A DNA stretch of 64,000 bases, taken from positions 397,024-461,023 of the forward strand of contig CAVXVR010000002.1 of NCBI GenBank assembly GCA_963765285.1, in the 5' to 3' direction. This document shows positions 51,264 to 59,717 of this stretch, in pieces. The position numbers were made by a program, and so were the translations under genes. Source of the stretch: CAVWZH01 sp963765285. GTDB taxonomy: Bacteria > Acidobacteriota > Terriglobia > Terriglobales > Acidobacteriaceae. Positions within the stretch are counted from its first letter, which is position 1. Every line of letters begins with the position of its first letter. The notes beneath the pieces were generated by a model. That model worked only from the letters and a program-made list of their open reading frames with translations, made no database searches and was not told the origin of the DNA.

Positions 51264-52604
51264 TCAGCCGCGCGTCACGCCCACCCCAAAATGTTCCTCG
51301 GTGAATTGCGCCAGAACTTCGACCATGCCCGGCCGCGTGAGATCCTCAACTTCATAAGTCACTCGCAGGCACGGTTTGTTGAGCTTAACGATGCGAGCCA
51401 GGTCGATTGGCGTGGCTACCAGCACTACATCGCAGGGAACGCGGTTGATGGTTTCTTCCAGTTCATGCCGCTGTATCGCACTGTAGCCCATCGCCGGCAG
51501 TAAGCAGGTCAGGTGCGGGAAGCGTTCGTAGGTGCCGCGAATGGAGCCGACCGCGTAAGGCCGGGGATCGACCAGCTCAGCGGCTCCCCAACGCCGGGCT
51601 GCGACCACGCCTGCCCCATACGGCATCTCCCCGTGGGTAAGCGTCGGGCCGTCTTCAACCACAAGCACCCGCCGCCCTTTTATGGTTTCTGCAGCGGGTA
51701 CCGACACCCGGCAAGCTGTCTCCACAATTGCGGCGCGGGGATTGTTTGCCCGGATGTTCTCCCGGACGATCTCGACATCCCATTGCGAAGCCGTGTCGAC
51801 CTTGTTGATCACTACCACGTCCGCGCGGCGCAAGTTCACTTCTCCTGGGAAATACAACAACTCATGGCCGGCACGGTGCGGGTCCGCGACCACGATTTCC
51901 AGGTCGGAGGCATAAAACGGAGTATCGTTGTTGCCGCCATCCCAGAGAATGATGTCCGCTTCCTTTTCCGCCTGCCGCAAAATCCGCTCGTAGTCTACTC
52001 CTGCGTAGACCACAGTTCCCGCACGGAGGTGGGGTTCGTATTCTTCGCGCTCTTCAATGGTGCATTGCTGCAGATCGAGATCTTCGAGCATTGCGAAACG
52101 TTGCGCCGCCTGTGCTGCCAGGTCTCCGTAGGGCATGGGATGGCGAATCACCACCGGCTTCCAGCCTTCGCGTCTCAACTCGGCGGCCACCAGCCGGGAA
52201 AGCGGGCTCTTGCCACACCCTGTCCGCACCGCACAAATGGAGATTACCGGCACCGACGCCTTGAGCTGCGTATGCTCCGTGCCCAGCAACCAGAAATCCG
52301 CCCCGGCAGCCACGGCGCGCGAGGCAAGATGCATCACATTCTGATGGGAGATGTCGCTATAGGAGAGCACGACGGCGTCGACTTTGTGCTCGTGGATTAA
52401 CTTCTCCAGGTTTTTCTCTTCAAAAATTGGAATGCCGAGAGGGTACAGCGGGCCAGCTAGTTCGGCGGGATACCGGCGATTGGCGATGTCTGGAATCTGC
52501 GCTGCGGTGAAGGCAACTACGTGATGTTCGGTATTATTTCGAAATACGACGTTGAAATTATGAAAGTCTCGTCCTGCAGCGCCCAGAATTAAGATGTTTT
52601 TCAT
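51264..52604 (-). CDS. cyclic 2,3-diphosphoglycerate-synthetase-like GTPase
   Basis: 446 residues. ILILGAAGRDFHNFNVVFRNN, RRYPAELAGPLYPLGIPIF, a P-loop CAVRTGCGKSPLSRLV, RHPMPYGDLAAQAAQRF, ILWDGGNNDTPFYASDLEIVVADP and VVINKVD follow the family usually named cyclic 2,3-diphosphoglycerate synthetase. That product is an osmolyte of thermophilic archaea, so in a bacterium the name probably hides another activity. GGAGGG precedes ATG 52604; the frame extends upstream over the next gene. Its P-loop is a variant (TGCGKS). It forms a unit with two small Cys-rich proteins under a CRP/FNR-type promoter. Confidence 0.85.
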   Translation of the reverse strand: MKNILILGAAGRDFHNFNVVFRNNTEHHVVAFTAAQIPDIANRRYPAELAGPLYPLGIPIFEEKNLEKLIHEHKVDAVVLSYSDISHQNVMHLASRAVAAGADFWLLGTEHTQLKASVPVISICAVRTGCGKSPLSRLVAAELRREGWKPVVIRHPMPYGDLAAQAAQRFAMLEDLDLQQCTIEEREEYEPHLRAGTVVYAGVDYERILRQAEKEADIILWDGGNNDTPFYASDLEIVVADPHRAGHELLYFPGEVNLRRADVVVINKVDTASQWDVEIVRENIRANNPRAAIVETACRVSVPAAETIKGRRVLVVEDGPTLTHGEMPYGAGVVAARRWGAAELVDPRPYAVGSIRGTYERFPHLTCLLPAMGYSAIQRHELEETINRVPCDVVLVATPIDLARIVKLNKPCLRVTYEVEDLTRPGMVEVLAQFTEEHFGVGVTRG

Positions 52605-52665
52605 GGCCTGCCCTCCGCGAACCAGATTTGTTGCATAACGCAATCCTCTATAAAACAGCAGTGGA

Positions 52666-52968
52666 CTACCGGCCAATGGCGGGGAACGCCGCCAGCCGGT
52701 GTCTATGAAAATCCCCGATATCAGAATCGTCGGCCTGCAGAGCGGTTTCTTCTTCGATCCATTGCCTCGATTCCACACGTTCCAGTTTCTTCAGGAGCCC
52801 TACTGCGCAACGTGCGCAACAGAAACCCTCGGTATCTTTTGCTTCTCCGCCGGCACCGTAGGCGTGGGCATCATAGGCAAAGACGGGGGCGTTGGCGCGG
52901 CAAACGCCGCACAGCTCCGGCACTTCACGCAAAGGCTCAAACGTGGAAAAAGTGAGACTGGAATTCAT
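52666..52968 (-). CDS. small Cys-rich protein, possible zinc ribbon
   Basis: 100 residues, not recognised. It has two Cys pairs, CGVC (residues 20-23) and CCARC (50-54), spaced like a small zinc-binding module, and a Glu-rich helix (KKLERVESRQWIEEETAL). AGGAGC lies before ATG 52968. It sits between the gene at 53262 and the GTPase gene, co-directional, with gaps of 39 and 61 bases. Co-regulation by the tandem CRP/FNR-type promoter suggests a metal or redox function connected with the GTPase. Confidence 0.7.
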   Translation of the reverse strand: MNSSLTFSTFEPLREVPELCGVCRANAPVFAYDAHAYGAGGEAKDTEGFCCARCAVGLLKKLERVESRQWIEEETALQADDSDIGDFHRHRLAAFPAIGR

Positions 52969-53007
52969 CGCATAGCTCCTTTGGCCAGTGTCCGAACGTC
53001 TTATTCA

Positions 53008-53262
53008 CTATTCCTTCTGACTTCTTCTCCACATGGGCAGGTTCGGATTCCAGGTGTGAACGTCCGTCGCGAAATCGCGTGGCTTAGCCGGGCCCGCGGC
53101 CGCACTGACTAACTCCGGCTGAACCGCTGGGGCGAGGGTGTCCAAACTTCGGCGCAGCCGGACGACCAAATCCTTGTCGTTCAACGCTGCCAGGAGTTCG
53201 GTCCTACGCAACTGGGCAAGCCCGCCGCACAGCGGGCACCTAACTAAGTCCTTATCCTGCAT
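53008..53262 (-). CDS. small zinc-ribbon-like protein
   Basis: 84 residues. The N-terminus has VRCPLCGGLAQL, half of a zinc ribbon with a single CxxC, then a helical stretch (RTELLAALNDKDLVVRLRRSLDTL) and a Pro-rich tail with HTWNPNLPMW. GGAGG precedes ATG 53262. The strong ribosome-binding site and a leader of 50 bases from a predicted start support it as a real gene. Function unknown. Confidence 0.7.
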   Translation of the reverse strand: MQDKDLVRCPLCGGLAQLRRTELLAALNDKDLVVRLRRSLDTLAPAVQPELVSAAAGPAKPRDFATDVHTWNPNLPMWRRSQKE

Positions 53263-53318
53263 GACGCCTCCATAGGGAAGGGCCCGCTTAGGCGACCCTT
53301 ACGCAAACTACGGTTCTT

Positions 53319-53383
53319 ATTACAGGTCTTTCGGCAATTGCACACAGTGACGAGCGTCTCTTGCCGGAGTGATGGGCGTCACA
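53319..53383 (-). promoter_or_regulatory. tandem CRP/FNR-type sites and -10 for the zinc-ribbon/GTPase unit
   Basis: AGTGA-TGGGCG-TCACA at 53368-53383 and AGTGA-CGAGCG-TCTCT at 53346-53361 have centres 22 bases apart. TGTAAT on the minus strand (53319-53324) is the same -10 word as at argF and predicts a start at 53312, so the sites are at -63.5 and -41.5. Confidence 0.65.
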
Positions 53384-53451
53384 AAAGTAATCCGATTCGC
53401 AGTCAGACTCTATCAAGCTGCAGAATCAGGACTTAATCAGAAGCGGAGGCT

Positions 53452-54891
53452 TCACCACTCGCCCGTAGTCAGATATTCATGGATGGACTTTGCTGCACGC
53501 CGCCCGGCACCCATCGCCAAAATCACCGTGGCACTTCCAGTTACGATATCGCCGCCGGCGAAGACGCCCTTACGTGAGGTGCGCTGGCGCTCGGGGTCGG
53601 CCTGAATGTATCCGCGTTTGTCGGTGCCCAGGCCGGGTGTCGTGCTTTGAATCATGGGGTTGGCGCTAGTGCCGACCGCGATCACGGCCACCGAGAGCGG
53701 TAACTCAAACTCCGAGCCCTCAATCGGTACAGGACGTCTTCGCCCCGAAGCGTCCGGCTCGCCCAACTCCATTTGGACGCAGCGCACCCCGGTCAGCCAG
53801 CCTTTGCCATCGGATAGAAACTCAACTGGGTTGGTCAACAGCCGGAAGTCGATTCCTTCTTCGCGTGCGTGCTTGGCTTCTTCCGCGCGGGCCGGCATTT
53901 CGGCCTCACTGCGGCGGTAGATGACGTAGGCTTTGCGCGCCCCCAGCCGGAGCGCTGAGCGAATCGCATCCAGGGCAGTGTTGCCGCCGCCGATCACCGC
54001 CGCGTCCTTCCCGCGCAAGTCCACCATGGGCTCGTCATATTTGGGGAATTGATACGCCTTCATCAGGTTGATCCGAGTCAGGAATTCGTTCGCCGAGTAC
54101 ACCCCGTTGAGATGTTCTCCGGGAATATTCATGAACTGGGGCAACCCAGCTCCGGTTCCAATGAAGACGGCGTCGTAACCTTCTTCTTCCATCAGTTCGT
54201 CGATGGTCACAGTTCTGCCGACCACGACGTCGGTCTCGAACTCCACACCCATGGCGCGCATGTAGTCGAGCTGCTCGTGGATGATTTGCTTGGGAAGGCG
54301 GAACTCGGGAATCCCGTACACCAGCACGCCACCCAGCTCATGCAGGGCCTCGAACACCCGCACTTGGTGACCCTTCTGCACCAGGTCCCCAGCGACGGTC
54401 AAGCCCGAGGGCCCGCTGCCCACGATCGCGACCTTTTTGCCGGTGGGCGGAGCACTGGGTAGTGCACGAATGCCCATGCGCTGTTCGTAGTCCGAAACGA
54501 AACGTTCCAGATAGCCAATTCCCAGCGGTTTCACCTTCTTCGCGAGCAGACAGCCGCCTTCGCAGTGGTCTTCCTGCGGACAAACTCTACCCGTGACTGC
54601 AGGCAAAACGTTGTCTTCGCGGATCTTGGCGGCCGCGCCCAGAAAGTCGCCCGCCACGATCAACTGCACGAACTCACGCACTTTCACTCCGACGGGACAA
54701 CTGTGAGTGCAGGCGGGCTTGGCGCATTCCAGGCAACGCAGAGCCTCTTGCCGGGCGAGTTCGGGGTCATAGCCGAGGTTGACCTCGGTGAAGTTATGGG
54801 CACGTTCCTGCGCGGGCTGCTCGGGCATCGCTTGCCGCGGTATCTTGATCCGTTCACGGGGCAGAAGGGGATTCAGGGATGCTTTGGCCAT
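53452..54891 (-). CDS. NADPH-dependent glutamate synthase small-subunit-like/NfnB-like flavoprotein
   Basis: About 479 residues. N-terminal Fe-S cysteines (CLECAKPACTHSCPVG and GRVCPQEDHCEGGC), FAD motif VAIVGSGPSGLTVAGDL, and a second dinucleotide motif AAVIGGGNTALDAIRSALRLGA for NADP(H), ending GDIVTGSATVILAMGAGRRAA. The family comprises GltD, SudA and NfnB. The partner gene upstream is a SudB/NfnA-type protein, so I favour the electron-bifurcating transhydrogenase NfnAB over glutamate synthase; no GltB large subunit is present. ATG 54891 is four bases after the partner's stop; earlier in-frame Met codons overlap it. Confidence 0.87.
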   Translation of the reverse strand: MAKASLNPLLPRERIKIPRQAMPEQPAQERAHNFTEVNLGYDPELARQEALRCLECAKPACTHSCPVGVKVREFVQLIVAGDFLGAAAKIREDNVLPAVTGRVCPQEDHCEGGCLLAKKVKPLGIGYLERFVSDYEQRMGIRALPSAPPTGKKVAIVGSGPSGLTVAGDLVQKGHQVRVFEALHELGGVLVYGIPEFRLPKQIIHEQLDYMRAMGVEFETDVVVGRTVTIDELMEEEGYDAVFIGTGAGLPQFMNIPGEHLNGVYSANEFLTRINLMKAYQFPKYDEPMVDLRGKDAAVIGGGNTALDAIRSALRLGARKAYVIYRRSEAEMPARAEEAKHAREEGIDFRLLTNPVEFLSDGKGWLTGVRCVQMELGEPDASGRRRPVPIEGSEFELPLSVAVIAVGTSANPMIQSTTPGLGTDKRGYIQADPERQRTSRKGVFAGGDIVTGSATVILAMGAGRRAAKSIHEYLTTGEW

Positions 54892-54895
54892 TGAA

Positions 54896-55792
54896 TCACC
54901 GCCCTCCTGGCTGAGCGATTGCGCAGACTTTTTCTTCAACCTCGTCGCGTTCTTCCGCCGGTTCAGTCTTCTGCTGTTGAAACTCGGCCAGAGACCGCTG
55001 TTCAGCGTTCCGATACATCAGGTTGCGCTGCACCAACACTGCGAAGTCCACGCGATGCGCATCAAACTCGGGCCCATCCACACAGGCGAACTTGCTTTTG
55101 CCTTCAACCAGCACGCGGCATCCGCCACACATGCCGGTGCCGTCGATCATGATCGGATTGAGGCTCACGACGGTCGGGATTCGCTCGGCCCGCGTCATGT
55201 CTGCGACGGCTCGCATCATAACCACCGGGCCTATGGCCAGAACTAGATCGATTCGCGTGCCGTTCTGGATAAGCTGGCGAAGTTTGTCGGTGACCAGGCC
55301 CTTGTCTCCGTAGCTGCCGTCGTCGGTAGTGATCATCAGCACGTCGCTGACTGCCGCCAGTTCGCGTTCCAGAATGACCAACTCCCGGTTGCGCGCCCCA
55401 AGGATGGTGATGACCCGATTGCCCGCCTGCTTCATTGCCACCGCCGATGGATAGGCCATCGCAGTGCCTACGCCTCCGCCTACGACCACGACCGTCCCGT
55501 ACTTTGCGATTTCAGATGGTTTACCCAGCGGCCCGACGACATCCATGATCTGGTCGCCGGTATTAAGTGAATTGAGGAGGTTCGTGGTCTTTCCGACGGA
55601 TTGCACCACGATGCTGATGCTCCCGCGCTCCGGATCCGATCCCTCGATAGTGATCGGAATCCGCTCGCCCTGTTCGTAAACTCGCAGGATGACGAATTGT
55701 CCCGGCTTCTGCTTCCGCGCGATGCGGGGTGCTTCAATGACGAACCGTTTGATTCCTGGGGCTATGAACTCCGCGTGTTGGATCCTGAACAA
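54896..55792 (-). CDS. SudB/NfnA-like FAD/NAD-binding ferredoxin reductase subunit
   Basis: 298 residues. FAD-binding barrel with RIPITIEGSDPERGSISIVVQSVGKTT, NAD site VVVVGGGVGTAMAYP, and the 2Fe-2S cysteines DGTGMCGGCRV and FACVDGPEFDAH. This is the dihydroorotate-dehydrogenase-electron-transfer-like subunit of NfnAB or sulfide dehydrogenase. It starts at TTG 55792 (LFRIQHAEF) behind CGGAG. A perfect CRP/FNR-type site is 56 bases upstream. As Nfn, the pair would balance NADH, NADPH and ferredoxin, which fits fermentative growth. Confidence 0.87.
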   Translation of the reverse strand: MFRIQHAEFIAPGIKRFVIEAPRIARKQKPGQFVILRVYEQGERIPITIEGSDPERGSISIVVQSVGKTTNLLNSLNTGDQIMDVVGPLGKPSEIAKYGTVVVVGGGVGTAMAYPSAVAMKQAGNRVITILGARNRELVILERELAAVSDVLMITTDDGSYGDKGLVTDKLRQLIQNGTRIDLVLAIGPVVMMRAVADMTRAERIPTVVSLNPIMIDGTGMCGGCRVLVEGKSKFACVDGPEFDAHRVDFAVLVQRNLMYRNAEQRSLAEFQQQKTEPAEERDEVEEKVCAIAQPGGR

Positions 55793-55820
55793 GGGTTCTC
55801 CGTTGCCGCCTTACTTGCCT

Positions 55821-55863
55821 ATTGTCTTGGAACCATGGAGTGTGGACTGTGACCAGGGTCACA
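55821..55863 (-). promoter_or_regulatory. CRP/FNR-type site and -10 upstream of the NfnAB-like pair
   Basis: TGTGA-CCAGGG-TCACA at 55848-55863 is a perfect dyad. A -10-like GACAAT (minus strand, 55821-55826) predicts a start at 55814, 41.5 bases from the dyad centre and 22 bases before TTG 55792. A much weaker AGCGG-CGAAGA-GCACA at 55870-55885 sits where a second site would be expected. Confidence 0.65.
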
Positions 55864-55927
55864 GGACCAAGCGGCGAAGAGCACAACCGGGGACTGCCAC
55901 GAGCCCGCACGATTCTTGGGAAAGGGA

Positions 55928-58921
55928 CTATTTCTCAGCAGGATAGGACGTTTCCGGTTTGAGGATCACGCCCCCACTGGTCTTGCCGTTCATGATCACG
56001 GTTAGAGGAGTTTCAAACTGCAAATGGCGAACGCAGCCTCGTTCCTCAACTGCGGGCTGCGAGGCCAGCCAATCCCAGTCGATGGTCCCTTCCCCGGCAT
56101 CAGGGTTAATCGTGAAGTAACCGATGCGAAAGGCGGTGAGATTCTGGAAAAAGTGACTGCCTTGTGAAGGCGTGACGCGAAAGTCGCGGAAGCCTGCTTC
56201 CACGATGACGCGTGCGGCTGAGATTTCGTCCCACTCCACCGGAATTCCCAGCCAGGGATCGTTCGATCCCCACCGGCCAACGCCAATCAGCACATAGGGC
56301 CGATTCTCTTCCGCCAGTTTCGCATTGAAATGAGAGACTGCTTCAGCCACTTCCTGACTCCGGCTGCGCTCAAACCGATGTGAATCGGCCACAACGATGT
56401 CGTGCAGATTTTGAATTCGCCCGTTCCCCAGCACCTTGGTGCTCTGGCAGATGAGTTGCTCAGGCTGCGATTGGCTGAGAGAAAGCTCCTCTCCTTCGCC
56501 TGAGAGAACCAGTGGGCGAATCTGGAGGAAACCGAACTCCGCGAGTTCCCCTGCGGTTTGCGGCAGGCGGACAGCAAATTCGATCTCCACCGGCTGGCCG
56601 AGCGCATCTTCTCCGGCGCGAACCAACTGATCAAGGATAGAGGCGAGCGGAAAGACACCATGCTTGAGGATGGGAGCGAATGTGACCACGCGCACCCCCG
56701 GACGGCTCAACCCGTCGTAGACCGCATGATTGTCGGAAGAGTAGGTTGAGCCGAGCGTGATCAATGTACCGTCAGCTTCGGCGACGTCAAGCCCGAACCT
56801 CACTTCGCGCAAGTTTGTAGTTGGATCGGCACGCCGCTGGTGATCGAGTTCCAGCGCCCAAAAATCAGCTTGCGAATTGTTGAGTATGTCTTCCACTTCG
56901 GAGAATTGCACCAGATGTCTTGGATAGCGCGGGCAGAAGGTCAAACACTTTCCCCCGGCCACCACCGCTCTTCCCAAGCCCAACGCGACGGCGGCAATCC
57001 CATCCTCAAAAGTCATCGGCGCGATGGGGTAGAAGTTGCGCGAGCGTACCACTCCGGAGAAATCGGGATAGAACCGCTCGCTGTGCATCGTGCCCACGAC
57101 TTGCTGAAGAATCACTGCCATCTTCTCTTCTTCCAACCGGTAGGGTGTGGCGCGCACATAGGCTTTAGCATGCTGGCTGAAGGTGGAGGCATAAACGCGC
57201 TGGATCGCTTCCGTCAGTTCCGCCAGGCGGACTTCGGCGTCAGCCTGATGATTGCCCAGCATGAATGTCTCGTACACACCGGTGAATGGCTGGTATTGCG
57301 AGTCTTCCAGCAGGCTGGAGGAACGCACGGCAATCGGATAGCTCACCTCGTCCAGAAATGCTCTGAGATCGCTTTGCAGACCGGACGGCAGCCGCGCCGC
57401 GAGGAATCGATTTTGAATCTCGGCATCACCGTCGCACTGCAGGGCAAACTCCAGCAGGTTGTTTTCGCTCACAAAGCGGTCGAAAAGGTCTGTTGCTAGC
57501 ACCACTGCGGGCGGAACGGCGACGCGCACTCCCGGGAAACGGCGGGTAATCCGGCGCTGGCGAAGAAGGTGGCGGACAAATGCCAGCCCACGAGCTTTGC
57601 CGCCGAGCGAACCGCCGCCGATTCGCAGAAAGAACGGGTCAGCGCTATTAAAGGTGTCGGCCTTGAAATCGCCGATCAGCACTCCGCTCTGCTCGCGGCG
57701 ATACTCGTGGATCGATTCGATCAAATCGTGGCGCAGGTCTTCGTAGCTGGCGAAATCGGAAACTTTGCGCGGCCGGAGTTTCTGCGCCAGGGCAAACTCA
57801 GTCCTGGCCATCAGCCAATGAGAAAAGTGGTTTCTCTGGCCGTGGTAGGCGATGGATTCGACTGGAACGTTACGCAGCAGGGTTTCCAGCGAATTCAGGT
57901 CTGTGGCACGCGCCACTTCGGTGCGGTCCGGCGTGCGGAAGACGAAATCTCCAAAAGCAAATTGTTGCGTCAGAAGGCGGCGCAGGTCGCGCAATAGTGT
58001 CGGAGAGCGCTTTTGCAAGAAGGAAAACCCTTCGGCGAGCGCGCGAGGCCTGAATTCGGTGCGGCTCGATTGCAGCACCACGGGCACATCCGGCACCAGG
58101 CTGCGCACCAGGTGCGCCAGGTCAAAGCCCGTCTCCGGGCTCAGTTCTCCTGCCCGCGGAAATTCCACGTCGGAAACCACGCCCAGCAGATAATCCTGAT
58201 ACTTCATCACCTGCTGGGTTGCATCTTCATAGTCGGAGCACAGCAGAATCTTTGGCCGGGCGCGCATGCGCACCAGTTTGTGCGCAACGTTCAGACCCTC
58301 CTGAATCACGCGGCGCGACTGGGTGATCAACTCGGTGTAAATCGCCGGCAGAAACAATGAGTAGTAGCGGATGTCGTCTTCTACGACGAGCAGAACCGGC
58401 ACCCCCATGGCGCGGGTGTCATGAAGCACGTTGCGCTTGTCTTCGATGTACTTCGCAATCGCGATGAGAATCCGGGCGTTGCCTTGCCAGAGAAATATGC
58501 GCTCGATATCCGTGGCCGGATTCTTGGCCACGAACTCTTTCACCTTGCGGTAGTCGTAGGCCAGCACCACGACCGGCACATCCAGCCCCGCGTTTTTGAT
58601 TTCATGCGCCAGCTGGGCGGCATCCATTTCTCCCACAGCCAGGTTTGTGACGATGAGGTTGAACCGGGGCTGCGAACGCGCCAGCGTCAGGGCCTCCGAG
58701 CAGCTTGAAACCTGGGTAATCCTGGGAATGTGCTGCAGGTTGAGTTCCAGGGATTCATCAATCAGAAGTTCGTTGAGCCGCCCGTCTTCGCGCAGAATGA
58801 ACGAATCGTACAAACTGGAGACGAGCAGAATGTCCTGAACTGCGAAGGGCATCAGGTTCTCGAACCCTTCGTAGCGCACTTCGGCGTCGAGGATCGGCTC
58901 GGCGATGGAGCGGAGCGACAT
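55928..58921 (-). CDS. PEP/pyruvate-binding (PPDK N-terminal) protein fused to receiver-like domains
   Basis: About 997 residues. Residues 30-330 look like two response-regulator-type domains: DILLVSSLYDSFIL with FNLIVTNLAVGEMDAAQL and VPVVVLAYDYRKV, then VPVLLVVEDDIRYYSLFLPAIY with KILLCSDYEDATQQV. From about 440 comes the PPDK N-terminal ATP-grasp domain: GGGSLGGKARGLAFV, YPIAVRSSSLLEDSQYQPFTGVYET and EFGFLQIRPLVL. The phosphohistidine and C-terminal TIM-barrel domains of PEP synthase are missing. In-frame ATGs at 58969, 58933 and 58921 exist; the first lies inside a REP repeat, so MSLRSIAEP at 58921 or MINPMSL is more likely. Possibly a phosphotransfer regulator. Confidence 0.8.
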   Translation of the reverse strand: MSLRSIAEPILDAEVRYEGFENLMPFAVQDILLVSSLYDSFILREDGRLNELLIDESLELNLQHIPRITQVSSCSEALTLARSQPRFNLIVTNLAVGEMDAAQLAHEIKNAGLDVPVVVLAYDYRKVKEFVAKNPATDIERIFLWQGNARILIAIAKYIEDKRNVLHDTRAMGVPVLLVVEDDIRYYSLFLPAIYTELITQSRRVIQEGLNVAHKLVRMRARPKILLCSDYEDATQQVMKYQDYLLGVVSDVEFPRAGELSPETGFDLAHLVRSLVPDVPVVLQSSRTEFRPRALAEGFSFLQKRSPTLLRDLRRLLTQQFAFGDFVFRTPDRTEVARATDLNSLETLLRNVPVESIAYHGQRNHFSHWLMARTEFALAQKLRPRKVSDFASYEDLRHDLIESIHEYRREQSGVLIGDFKADTFNSADPFFLRIGGGSLGGKARGLAFVRHLLRQRRITRRFPGVRVAVPPAVVLATDLFDRFVSENNLLEFALQCDGDAEIQNRFLAARLPSGLQSDLRAFLDEVSYPIAVRSSSLLEDSQYQPFTGVYETFMLGNHQADAEVRLAELTEAIQRVYASTFSQHAKAYVRATPYRLEEEKMAVILQQVVGTMHSERFYPDFSGVVRSRNFYPIAPMTFEDGIAAVALGLGRAVVAGGKCLTFCPRYPRHLVQFSEVEDILNNSQADFWALELDHQRRADPTTNLREVRFGLDVAEADGTLITLGSTYSSDNHAVYDGLSRPGVRVVTFAPILKHGVFPLASILDQLVRAGEDALGQPVEIEFAVRLPQTAGELAEFGFLQIRPLVLSGEGEELSLSQSQPEQLICQSTKVLGNGRIQNLHDIVVADSHRFERSRSQEVAEAVSHFNAKLAEENRPYVLIGVGRWGSNDPWLGIPVEWDEISAARVIVEAGFRDFRVTPSQGSHFFQNLTAFRIGYFTINPDAGEGTIDWDWLASQPAVEERGCVRHLQFETPLTVIMNGKTSGGVILKPETSYPAEK

Positions 58922-58958
58922 GGGATTGATCATACGCGTGTGAAAGAAAAGAAAAGCC

Positions 58959-58998
58959 GGGTGCCCCATGTCTCGCCGCTTTTGCGAGACATGGGAGC
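58959..58998. repeat. REP element, left copy
   Basis: GGGTGCCCCA head, stem CCCATGTCTCGC, loop CGCTTTT, stem GCGAGACATGGG: 12 perfect base pairs. It flanks the transposase gene on the left and covers the upstream start candidate of the PEP-binding gene. Confidence 0.85.
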
Positions 58999-59063
58999 AG
59001 CTTACAGATCTTGATGTTCACATGTCACAGACAGTGCCCTGTCTGAATCCCTACTGTCAGCCT

Positions 59064-59639
59064 ATGCCGAACAATCTTCACCGCTTCTACGGCGGAACCG
59101 ACTTACATTTCCTCACATTCAGCTGCCGCCAGCGCCAGCCACTATTGAGCAGCGCTGGCCGATACGATCTGTTTTTGCAGATGTTGGAACGAGTCCGCCG
59201 CCGTTACCGGCTTGTGGTTTTGGGATATGTCGTCATGCCAGAACACGTTCACTTGCTGGTGTCTGAACCACAGCGCACCACCCTGTCCACTGCGATTCAG
59301 GCGCTGAAGCTTGGTTTTGTCCGCAGTTTAGAGGGTTGCGCTGACGAGAGTGGCCTTGCCGCCATTCCCAGGTCTCGCAAAATCGGCGAGACCTGGGGCA
59401 CCCAATCTCTTCCGAATCCTTTCTGGCAGGCGCGGTTCTACGACTTCAATGTCTGGACAGAGCACAAGCGGATTGAAAAGCTACGCTACATCCATCGCAA
59501 CCCTGTCAATCGCGGGTTGGTGGCCTCGCCCGAGCGATGGCAATGGAGCAGCTTTCGCTGGTATTCCAGTGGAGAGGCAGGCCCGGTGAGGATTAACGCC
59601 ACGGAAATCCTGGTAATGAGAGTTCGGCCTGTGGCGTAG
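59064..59639 (+). CDS. REP-associated transposase (RAYT, Y1/IS200-like)
   Basis: About 191 residues. LHFLTFSCRQRQPLL, YVVMPEHVHLLVSEP (the HUH metal motif) and IEKLRYIHRNPVNRGLVASPERWQWSSFRWY are typical of RAYT domesticated transposases. ATG 59064 (MPNNLHRFYGG) is the usual start in this family; earlier in-frame ATGs run into the REP. I cannot place the catalytic Tyr with confidence: the region ALKLGFVRSL has Phe where other members often have Tyr. It carries matching REP elements on both sides, and a third, inverted one lies within the coding sequence and encodes residues near PRSRKIGETWGT. Confidence 0.87.
   Translation: MPNNLHRFYGGTDLHFLTFSCRQRQPLLSSAGRYDLFLQMLERVRRRYRLVVLGYVVMPEHVHLLVSEPQRTTLSTAIQALKLGFVRSLEGCADESGLAAIPRSRKIGETWGTQSLPNPFWQARFYDFNVWTEHKRIEKLRYIHRNPVNRGLVASPERWQWSSFRWYSSGEAGPVRINATEILVMRVRPVA
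59368..59403. repeat. inverted REP element inside the transposase gene
   Basis: On the minus strand it reads GGGTGCCCCA then GGTCTCGC, loop CGATTTT, GCGAGACCTGGG. Compared with the outer copies, the third T of the stem is G and its partner A is C, a compensatory change that keeps the hairpin. Confidence 0.85.
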
Positions 59640-59677
59640 TAAATGGGAGCATTTCTTATGTCAGGTCCTATGAAATT

Positions 59678-59717
59678 GGGTGCCCCATGTCTCGCCGCTT
59701 TTGCGAGACATCGGAGT
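59678..59717. repeat. REP element, right copy
   Basis: Same orientation and sequence as the left copy (GGGTGCCCCA head, loop CGCTTTT), with one stem mismatch (CATCGG in place of CATGGG). It begins 38 bases after the transposase stop. Confidence 0.85.

Noticed and set aside
53452..55792. Glutamate synthase (GltBD)
   Set aside because: The large GltB subunit is missing and the partner is a SudB/NfnA-type protein, so an Nfn-like transhydrogenase fits better than GOGAT.
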